Positions 5,499 through 12,141 of a stretch of DNA of 52,256 nt are shown in pieces. The position numbers and the translations under genes were made by a program. A model generated the notes under the pieces. The model was given only the letters and a program-made list of their open reading frames with translations, ran no database searches and had not been told where the DNA came from. Positions within the stretch are counted from its first letter, which is position 1. Each line of letters opens with the position of its first letter. The stretch is from Myxococcota bacterium (GTDB taxonomy: Bacteria; Myxococcota_A; UBA796; UBA9615; JAKLKC01), in the NCBI GenBank assembly GCA_023150875.1, contig JAKLKC010000049.1, positions 1-52,256 on the forward strand, written 5' to 3'.

Positions 5499-8400
5499 GG
5501 GGACACGAACCAACACACGGAACCCGAGGTAGCCGTACCTGATCCTGGGGTCGCCCCTGTGCCGGCAGGCGCAGCGCAGGGACCAGGGATCGCCGCTCCA
5601 GGAACCGCCCCGGACCACCCGGGGCGAGCCGCTGTCACCGAGGTGACAAGGATTGTCGACGATCGTGTCGATACGCCCTCCCCCCCGGATGGCCGGCCAG
5701 CTCGCGTCCTTCGCCTCGCGCCAGGTGTCCCGGCACCACTCCCACACGTTGCCGGCGAGGTCCACCAGGTCGTCGTCCCCCCACCGCCGGTGCCCCAGCG
5801 GGTAGGCCCCCACCGGCGTGGGGTGGCCCGGCCCCTCCCCCCTGTAGCCCCCGAAGCTCGCGGGGGCGGCGTCCCCCTGGACGGGGTCGGCGGTGCCGGG
5901 CCAGGGGTAGGTCCGGCCCTCCCTCCCCCTGGCCAGGTACTCCCACTCCGCCTCGGTGGGCAGGTCGACGGCGTGGCCGGCGGGGACCCCCCACGCCTCC
6001 CCCAGGTGGACCGTGGCCCACCGGCAGAAGGCGCGGGCTGCGTACCAGCTCACCCCTGTCACCGGGCGGTTGGGATGAAAGAGCTGGTCAGCCCAACCAA
6101 CCGGCTCGCGGCCGTCGAGTTCCCCCCGGGCGACCCGGCCGGCGCCGTCCCTCCACCACGGGGCGTCGCCCTCCGCGTAGGCGCCGGTGCTCACGAAGGG
6201 CCCGAAGTCCGCCACCGTCACCGGCCGCCACGAGACGCGGAGATCCCCCACCCGCACGCGGTGGGCCGGCGCGGCCTCGTGTGCCTTCTCGTCCCCCCCC
6301 ATCGTGAACACCCCCCCGGGCACCGCCACCCACGGGGGGCCATCGAGGCGGGGATCCCCCAGCCTGCCCAGCGCGTCCAGCGCCCGCAAGCGGTCGTCCA
6401 GGCCCCATCCCTCGCCCTCCGCCCGGTACACCCGCGCCAGCTCCCCTGGGAGGGAGGCCAGCAGCGGGTGGCTCCTGAGGCCGTGGGTCCTCTCGTCGGC
6501 CAGGGCCTCCGCCAGGACCGCATACACGCGGCCGGCCCGGGGGTGGCGGGGGACGCCGTCGCCCCGGGCGTGGGCGTGCAGGCGCTCCGCGAACGCCCGG
6601 GCGTCGTCCCGGTGCCGCTCGCCGTGGACGCCGGCCAGGAAGCGGACCACCCCCCTCCACGCGGGGTCGTCGAACGGGGCGGCGAGCCCCCCCTCGCCCC
6701 GGAGCAGGGCGTCGGTGCCGGCGATCACCGACTCCGCCCGCACCACCTTCTGCCAGGCCACCAGGTAGTCCGAGAAGCTGGCGTGCCAGGGGCGCACCAC
6801 CTTCACGGGCCTCCCCTCCACCCCCTCCACCGGGACCTCCTCGAAGCGCAGCAGCCCCGTCTCGTCGTACAGGCGGTCCAACCCGGACTTGCCCGCCTCC
6901 AGGTCGGGGAAGTCCTGGGGCCTCGCCCTCCCCAGGGCCCCCGCGGCGTCCTCCACCGCCAGGGCCGTCCGCGACTTCCCCCCCGCCGCCGTGCCCCGGA
7001 CCTGCATGGCCTCGAAGACCACCGCCAGGGCCTCTTTCTTGCTGTTCCACGTGGGGAACGGGCTCGTCACCGGCGCCGGACCGCCCGGCGCGGGCGGCCC
7101 GTCCCGCCCCTCAGCGGGGGAGCGCAGCTTGCACAGGACGTCCACGACCTGGTGGTAGAGCTGGGCGACGGACTCCGGGAGCCGCCCCTGCTCGGCGTAG
7201 ACCGTCATCGTGCAGGTCAGCAGCAGGGGGTTGTCCCGGAGGACCGGCTGGTCCAGCCGGGCGCAGGTCTGGTCGATGCACCGCACCATTCTCCCCCGCC
7301 TCTCCTCGTCCCAACCCCGGGCGGCGCTCCAGCGGGCGACGATCCGCTCCTGGTCGTCCCGATCCAGCGATGCGGCTCGGGCCACGGGGAGATCCCTGAA
7401 GTCCACCTCCCCCAGCCAGGCGGAGGGGCGGGTGCTGAGGACGAACCGGGCCCTGGGGTGAGCCGCCGCCAGGCACTTCAGGCCCCCCAGGACGAGGCGC
7501 CGGCCCGCCTCGGTGCCGATCTCGTCCAGGGCGTCCACCAGCAGCAGGTAGCGGGACTGGGCGAGCCCCGCGTGGACCTCGGCCTCGTCCGGGGGCGGAG
7601 AGACGAACCTCTTGATCTCGGCCCGGATGGCCTCCACGACCCCCGGCACCCCCTCTCGCCCGGCCAGGCAGGTGGCCAGGGCGCTCGCCGTCAGGAGCAC
7701 GGGCAGGCGGGGCGAGAGGGGTGCGCCGGCGCCCAGGGCCTCCAGGTCGAGGCGGTGCTCCGGCGCCCCGTCCTGCAGGTGAATGGCGGCCAGGGCGTAG
7801 GCGGCGTGTTGGAGGAGGACCGTCTTGCCGGCCCCCGGCTCTCCCTCCACCACCAGGTGGGGGAGGTCCGGGCGGCTCAGCAGGGCCTCCAGCCAGGGCT
7901 TCTCTCTCTGTTCGGGAGCCTCGATGCCCCTCTCCGATCCCCTCCCCTTCCGCGCCTTCGGGGACGCGCCCGCTCCGCCCCCCGGAGGCGCCGGATCCCC
8001 TTCGGCCCGCAGCGAGACGTAGAGGTCCGCCCGGTGGAGCTTCCGCCCCAGGGAGCCCAGGGGGCCGAGGGATCCCTCCCGCCAACCGACCCGGGCCTGG
8101 CGGAGGTAGGTCTCCTCCCAGGGGGTGGGGACGGCCCCTCCCCCGGGCCTGGGGGGAAGACGCTCCTCCAGCCACGCGGCGATGGCGCGGCGGGCGGCGT
8201 CGGAGGCCCCGTCGGGGGTGTCGAACTCCGGGGCACTCGCGGCGAGGTCGTGCAGTTCCAGGGCCGGAGCCAACTCGGAGCGGAAGTCGCGGTTCCTGAA
8301 GTCCGCGGCCCTGAACTTCAGGACCGAGGGCCGCGGATCCAGGCCGAACGCCCCCGCCAGCACCCCGGTCCCTCCGGTGCGGGCGCCCAGGAGGACCACG

Positions 8401-8903
8401 ACGGGGCCCGCGTCGCCCCGGGGGACGGCGGCCCCGGCCTTCCCGGCGTCCACCAGGTCCACCCCCGAGATCCCCGGCAGGTCCCGGACCCTCTCGGCGA
8501 CCCGCCTCTGGAAGTCCCCGAGCTCCTGGGCGACGGCGACGACCGCGGCACGGAACCGACCGGCGACGGAGGTCCCTCCGCCGTCCCGCGGCTCGTCCGG
8601 ACGGCCCGCGCCCGCGACGATCCGGGCAGCCTCGGGGTGGGACCTGGCCCTGGGGAGCAGCGCGTTCAGGCCCTCGTCCTGCCGGTACTGCACCCACGCC
8701 AAGGCGCACAACACCTCGGCGCACCGTTGCTTTCCCGCCTCATCGAGGAGCCGGAACCAGCGGTTCTCGGGCTTCCCGTCCAGGTCCAGGTGCGCAGCAT
8801 CCAGCCCCGCGTCGCTCGCGAGCCGCTCCGCGTCCGCCCGTTCACGATAGAGCCGCGCCAGGGTGGCGCGGAGCTGGGTGACCTCTGCCTTGGTGAACCC
8901 CAC
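5481..8903 (-). CDS. DGR target: EAD - NACHT NTPase - variable FGE/CLec domain
   Basis: A 1140-residue sensor-like protein. Residues about 5-90 form an EAD-like domain shared with the TIR protein at 2316-3119. About 95-330 is unrecognised and leads into a NACHT/STAND NTPase with Walker A GEPGAGKT (354-361), Walker B LLLVDALDEI (about 452-461) and a downstream FVLSTRPSAW. A helical region follows. From about 855 to the end is a formylglycine-generating-enzyme (FGE-sulfatase) fold, the C-type-lectin-like scaffold used by many DGR targets: WVAVPGGVFTMGG, DLPTEAEWEYLARG, LVDLAGNVWEWCRDTW, RVVRGGSW. VR covers residues about 1089-1138, with diversified positions between 1103 and 1125. The C-terminal variable fold probably binds ligand, and the NTPase would transduce binding. 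The GTG start at 8903 has a GGGAGGGGG site. No signal peptide or membrane segment is seen, so it is probably cytoplasmic. Confidence 0.93.
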   Translation of the reverse strand: MGFTKAEVTQLRATLARLYRERADAERLASDAGLDAAHLDLDGKPENRWFRLLDEAGKQRCAEVLCALAWVQYRQDEGLNALLPRARSHPEAARIVAGAGRPDEPRDGGGTSVAGRFRAAVVAVAQELGDFQRRVAERVRDLPGISGVDLVDAGKAGAAVPRGDAGPVVVLLGARTGGTGVLAGAFGLDPRPSVLKFRAADFRNRDFRSELAPALELHDLAASAPEFDTPDGASDAARRAIAAWLEERLPPRPGGGAVPTPWEETYLRQARVGWREGSLGPLGSLGRKLHRADLYVSLRAEGDPAPPGGGAGASPKARKGRGSERGIEAPEQREKPWLEALLSRPDLPHLVVEGEPGAGKTVLLQHAAYALAAIHLQDGAPEHRLDLEALGAGAPLSPRLPVLLTASALATCLAGREGVPGVVEAIRAEIKRFVSPPPDEAEVHAGLAQSRYLLLVDALDEIGTEAGRRLVLGGLKCLAAAHPRARFVLSTRPSAWLGEVDFRDLPVARAASLDRDDQERIVARWSAARGWDEERRGRMVRCIDQTCARLDQPVLRDNPLLLTCTMTVYAEQGRLPESVAQLYHQVVDVLCKLRSPAEGRDGPPAPGGPAPVTSPFPTWNSKKEALAVVFEAMQVRGTAAGGKSRTALAVEDAAGALGRARPQDFPDLEAGKSGLDRLYDETGLLRFEEVPVEGVEGRPVKVVRPWHASFSDYLVAWQKVVRAESVIAGTDALLRGEGGLAAPFDDPAWRGVVRFLAGVHGERHRDDARAFAERLHAHARGDGVPRHPRAGRVYAVLAEALADERTHGLRSHPLLASLPGELARVYRAEGEGWGLDDRLRALDALGRLGDPRLDGPPWVAVPGGVFTMGGDEKAHEAAPAHRVRVGDLRVSWRPVTVADFGPFVSTGAYAEGDAPWWRDGAGRVARGELDGREPVGWADQLFHPNRPVTGVSWYAARAFCRWATVHLGEAWGVPAGHAVDLPTEAEWEYLARGREGRTYPWPGTADPVQGDAAPASFGGYRGEGPGHPTPVGAYPLGHRRWGDDDLVDLAGNVWEWCRDTWREAKDASWPAIRGGGRIDTIVDNPCHLGDSGSPRVVRGGSWSGDPWSLRCACRHRGDPRIRYGYLGFRVLVRVPPEHEA
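5489..5640 (-). repeat. DGR variable repeat (VR)
   Basis: Last third of the FGE domain of the target, aligned to TR at 4247-4398. Relative to TR, ten codons between residues 1103 and 1125 carry twelve adenine substitutions: N to S, D to G, R to W, N to S, N to H, N to G, N to I, N to Y, D to G, N to Y. The invariant framework between them (LRCAC, GFRV) is kept. The 3' end (coding sense) is a C/G-rich run that would serve as the initiation of mutagenic homing (IMH). It differs from TR by a G-to-T at 5513 and an A-to-G at 5493, as expected for an IMH/IMH* pair. Confidence 0.97.
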
Positions 8904-8994
8904 TCGGTCCCCCTCCCTGTCGCCCCGGACGCGGAGCGACGGCCATCATGCCACCCCGCCGAGGCGCGTGAAAGGCCGTCCAGGGGGGTCAAAT

Positions 8995-9030
8995 CCAGGG
9001 GGGTCAGGCACCGACACTTTCACATTTCCG
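8995..9030 (-). repeat. Dispersed repeat, copy 1 (GGTGCCTGACCCCC type)
   Basis: On the minus strand reads CGGAAATGTG...GTGTCGGTGCCTGACCCCCC; the flanking CCAGGGGGGTC is itself repeated at 8980-8990. Related copies lie at 15087-15121 and 15141-15177. It sits in the divergent gap between the DGR target and the GH5 gene. It may be a REP-like element; no transposase is adjacent. Confidence 0.6.
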
Positions 9031-9107
9031 ACAGGACGGGGGGATGGTGTATCGTCGGTCCCGTCGCGGGTGCGCCTGGGGGATCCCCGGGCCCGCAGGA
9101 GATCGCC

Positions 9108-10682
9108 GTGACCCGACGGACCGCCCGCCGGTGCCCTGCAACCGCCGCCCCAGCCCCCGTTGACTCTCCGTACCGGACGCCGCGGGCGCGCATTCCGCCC
9201 CTCGCCGGGGCCTGGCTCGCGGGGCTCCTGGCCGGGTCCGCGAGCTGCCCGCCGCCGGACGCGCCCGAGGATCCCGGAACGCCGTCGGACGACGACACCT
9301 CGCCCCCGGACGAGGGCTGCGGGGTGGACGATCCGGAGTGCGTCGACTGGCGCTACGTCACCGACGCCCACGGGCGGGCGCTGTTCCTGCACGGACTGAA
9401 CACCGACGGCGACGCCAAGGCCGGCGGACTGCCCTCCATCACCCGCGAGGAGGTCCTGGCCCTTGCCTCGGAGTCCGGCTTCAACCACGCGCGCTACCTC
9501 GTGTTCTGGTCCCAGATCGAGCCCCAGCCCGGCGCCTACGACGACGCCTACCTGGACGAGGTCCTGGAGCGGCTGGACTGGTTCGCCGAGGCGGGGATCC
9601 ACGTCGTCGTGGACATGCACCAGGACTGCTGGGGGGACTCGATCTACCAGCTCGCCACCGGGGACCCCGACTACGGGGGTGTGAACGGCGCGCCGGTGTG
9701 GGCGACGATCACCGACGGCGAGCCCCACGACCAGCTCGAGGGCTTCTGGTCCCTGTGCTACCTGTCCTCGGACGTGATCCGCGCCTTCGACAACTTCTGG
9801 GACGCCTCAGCCCACCCCGAGCTGCAGGACGCCTACGCCGCCATGTGGGCCCACGTCGCCTCGCGCCTCGGGGACCACGCGGCCGTCCTCGGGTACGACC
9901 TGATGAACGAGCCGTGGGAGGGCAGCCACGTCACCGACCAGGAGGCGTTCGACACCACCCTGTACGCCGACTTCCTGCGCCGCGTGGTGGGGGCCATCCG
10001 CGGGGTGGACCCCGACCGATGGATCTTCTACGAGCCCCGGGCCTTCGGACCCAACCAGGGCGGGCCCTCGTGGCTCCCTCCCCTGGAGGACCCCCGGAGC
10101 GGTCCCCCGAGGCTCGCCTACTACCCCCACTTCTATCCCATCGCCTACGAGACCGGCTACGACCCCTCGGCGGACGGATACATCGACGCTTGGGAGGACT
10201 TCCGCGCCGCCGAGGCGGAGGAGCTGCGGACCCCGCTTCTGGTGGGCGAGTACTCGGTCCTGCCCTTCGAGACCGAGGGGGACCGGGCGGCCTACTTCTC
10301 GCGGATGAACGCCATGTTGGAGCGGACCACCTCCGGCTGGGCCTTCTGGGACCGGAGCGTCGCCGGCCAGACCCAGGACGGCGGATCCACGCGGGTGCTG
10401 GACTACCTCGTCCGCCCCTACGCCCGCGCCGTCGCCGGGCAGCCGGTGGAGGCCGCCTACGACGAGGACTCGGGGACCTTCACCCTCGTGTTCGAGTCCC
10501 GGGCGAAGGTGCGGGGCGCCACGGAGGTCTTCGTCCCCGCCGCGCTCTACCCCGCCGGCCCCACCGTCCAGGTGGACGACCCCGAGGGCTCGTACACGGC
10601 CACATGGGACGACTCCGGCCAGGTGCTCACCCTGGAGGTGGACCCGTCCATCCCCCAGCACACGGTGCGCGTCCTGCGCTGA
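9108..10682 (+). CDS. Secreted GH5-family glycoside hydrolase (endoglycoceramidase-like)
   Basis: A 524-residue exported (beta/alpha)8 glycosidase. The N-terminus has a hydrophobic export segment (PPLAGAWLAGLLAGSASC) whose Cys could be a lipidation site, though the lipobox is weak, then an Asp/Pro-rich linker. The catalytic domain shows FLHGLNTDGDAK, VVVDMHQDCWG, the acid/base Glu in DLMNEPWEG (about E268), and the nucleophile Glu in LLVGEYSV (about E381). The DMHQD motif and the C-terminal beta-sandwich-like region (from about residue 440) resemble endoglycoceramidase-type GH5 proteins, which cut glycans from glycolipids; the actual substrate cannot be read from sequence. The start is the GTG at 9108 behind CAGGAG (9095-9100). 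A much longer frame is open upstream, but it is antisense to the DGR target. Confidence 0.88.
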   Translation: MTRRTARRCPATAAPAPVDSPYRTPRARIPPLAGAWLAGLLAGSASCPPPDAPEDPGTPSDDDTSPPDEGCGVDDPECVDWRYVTDAHGRALFLHGLNTDGDAKAGGLPSITREEVLALASESGFNHARYLVFWSQIEPQPGAYDDAYLDEVLERLDWFAEAGIHVVVDMHQDCWGDSIYQLATGDPDYGGVNGAPVWATITDGEPHDQLEGFWSLCYLSSDVIRAFDNFWDASAHPELQDAYAAMWAHVASRLGDHAAVLGYDLMNEPWEGSHVTDQEAFDTTLYADFLRRVVGAIRGVDPDRWIFYEPRAFGPNQGGPSWLPPLEDPRSGPPRLAYYPHFYPIAYETGYDPSADGYIDAWEDFRAAEAEELRTPLLVGEYSVLPFETEGDRAAYFSRMNAMLERTTSGWAFWDRSVAGQTQDGGSTRVLDYLVRPYARAVAGQPVEAAYDEDSGTFTLVFESRAKVRGATEVFVPAALYPAGPTVQVDDPEGSYTATWDDSGQVLTLEVDPSIPQHTVRVLR

Positions 10683-10709
10683 CGCCGCCCGCCCCGGAGC
10701 GCCCCCGCG

Positions 10710-11459
10710 TCACTTCTTCTTGTTGGCGTTGTTGGGGTTGTCCGTGCCCTGGTTGGGGCTGTTGGACTTGCCGCCCCCCTGTCCGGGGTTGGTCCCATCG
10801 CCGAGGCCGGAGTGGTTCCCGTGGGAGCCACCATCGTCGTCATCGTCATCGTCATCGTCATCGTCGTCCCCGCCCGCGGGCACGTCCCCGTCGTCGGCGA
10901 GGTCGTCGTCGCCGCCAGCGTCGTCGGCGCCATCGTCGTCACTCGTGGCGCCGTCGTCTCCAACGGAGTCGTCCCCGCCATCGCCGTCGTCTCCCCCCTC
11001 CGCCGGCACGTCGCCGTCGTCGGCCAGGTCGTCGTCTCCGTCGCCCCCGTCATCGCCTCCGCCCTCGCCCTCGTCCTCGCCCCCCGCCCCGCCGTCGCCG
11101 CCGCCGTCGCCTCCGCCGCCTCCCTCCCCCGCCGTGGTGTCCGGCGCGCCGCCGCCTCCTCCCCCGCTGGAAGGACCGTCCTCGGCCTCGTCCTTGCCGT
11201 CTCCGGCGTCCCCCGCTCCGGCGTCCTCTTCGCCCCCCGTGGTGTCCCCGGGCCCTCCGCCGTCCCCCTCGGCCCCGTCATCCCCGCCCGCGCCGTCCTC
11301 GTCGCCCGCCCCGATCGCCTTTCCGGCGGCCGGCGGCCCCGGGCGGTCGTACACGTCGGTGAACACCACCCGGACCGTTCCCGCGACGGCCGCCGCGGGC
11401 AACGCCAGGCCGATACAGATACAGATCGCGCCCAGGGCGCGTGTGTCGATGTGTCTCAC
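10710..11459 (-). CDS. Asp/Gly-rich secreted low-complexity protein
   Basis: A 249-residue protein with a signal peptide (ALGAICICIGLALPAAAVAG). A short ordered start, TVRVVFTDVYDRPGPPAAGK, ends in a long acidic, glycine-rich region with runs of Asp up to a dozen. The segment GGDDDLADDGDVPA occurs twice (about residues 143-156 and 182-195). The end is basic and Asn-rich (SPNQGTDNPNNANKKK). Such acidic stretches may bind calcium or act as flexible spacers, but no known family was recognised. Codon choice (GAC, GGC) follows the high GC, so part of the composition may reflect repeat slippage. The start is the GTG at 11459 with GGAGATC upstream. It converges on the GH5 gene with a 27-base gap. 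Confidence 0.7.
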   Translation of the reverse strand: MRHIDTRALGAICICIGLALPAAAVAGTVRVVFTDVYDRPGPPAAGKAIGAGDEDGAGGDDGAEGDGGGPGDTTGGEEDAGAGDAGDGKDEAEDGPSSGGGGGGAPDTTAGEGGGGGDGGGDGGAGGEDEGEGGGDDGGDGDDDLADDGDVPAEGGDDGDGGDDSVGDDGATSDDDGADDAGGDDDLADDGDVPAGGDDDDDDDDDDDDGGSHGNHSGLGDGTNPGQGGGKSNSPNQGTDNPNNANKKK

Positions 11460-11500
11460 GTCGATCTCCCTGTCTCAAGCTCCGGGGCGGCCCCAGGCCT

Positions 11501-11938
11501 TCAGCGGTCGTCCTCGACCTCGAGGATGTCCAGGAACTCGTCCTGGTCGAGGTTGGCGGTGGCGGTCATGCGGTAGGAGTCGGGGCCGTCGGGCTGGGTG
11601 AGGACCACGTTGTACCATCGCCCCTGGAGGCTCCCGTCCAGCTCCAGCCCCACCTCGCCGCCCAGGTGGGCCTCAAGGTCCGAGAGCTGGCTCGCGTAGG
11701 CACCGTCGTTCCCGGCCAGATACGCCTCCTGGAGGTGGGCGAGGGAGCCCAGCATCGCGAAGCCCTCGGCCTGCTTCGCGCGAGCCCGGAAGCCCGTGAA
11801 GCTGGGCACGGCGATGGCCGCCAGCACCCCCACGATGGCCACCACGTTGATCAGCTCCAGCAGGGTGAAGCCACGCGCGTCCCGGAGGACCTCGTGGGGT
11901 CCCGGGATGGTCGTGACGGCTGGGGGATGGAGCTTCAC
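11501..11938 (-). CDS. Type IV pilin-like prepilin
   Basis: A 145-residue protein with a class III (prepilin) signal: a leader of about 22 residues ending in RDARG, then FTLLELINVVAIVGVLAAIAVPSF. The prepilin peptidase would cut after Gly, N-methylate Phe, and the invariant Glu is at position 5. The hydrophobic helix is followed by an alpha-helical spine (QAEGFAMLGSLAHLQEAYLAG) and a short beta-rich head (ARWYNVVLTQPDG...), typical of PilA-like major or minor pilins and of type II secretion pseudopilins. The GTG at 11938 with GGAGG is preferred over the open frame from 12016, because it gives a normal leader length. It stands alone without pilus assembly genes. It is divergent from acnA. Confidence 0.8.
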   Translation of the reverse strand: MKLHPPAVTTIPGPHEVLRDARGFTLLELINVVAIVGVLAAIAVPSFTGFRARAKQAEGFAMLGSLAHLQEAYLAGNDGAYASQLSDLEAHLGGEVGLELDGSLQGRWYNVVLTQPDGPDSYRMTATANLDQDEFLDILEVEDDR

Positions 11939-12141
11939 GCCGCCTCCGCGCCCCGCCCCTCCCGCGTCCGGGCGCGGTGGGCAGGGCGGAGAGGCCCCGC
12001 CACCACTCCGCCACATGGCCTCATCGGCGCCCGCCCCGCCGCCATGAGCGCCGCCCCGCTGGCGCTCCCCGCCGGCGGGCCGTGGAGCGCCCCTTGCACC
12101 CCCACCCCTGGTCCGGCCCGGGGCCGGGCGGGGAGGGAACC

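Noticed and set aside
5352-9107. Very long plus-strand open frame (part of a 1776-codon frame ending at 10682)
   Set aside because: It is antisense to the DGR target. High GC leaves the opposite strand free of stops; the translated part is Pro/Gly/His-rich without motifs. Only the part from 9108, the GH5 protein, is real.
10860-11330. CRISPR-like or tandem-repeat array
   Set aside because: The repeated GTCGTC blocks are the reverse complement of Asp/Gly codons within the Asp-rich gene, without regular spacers.
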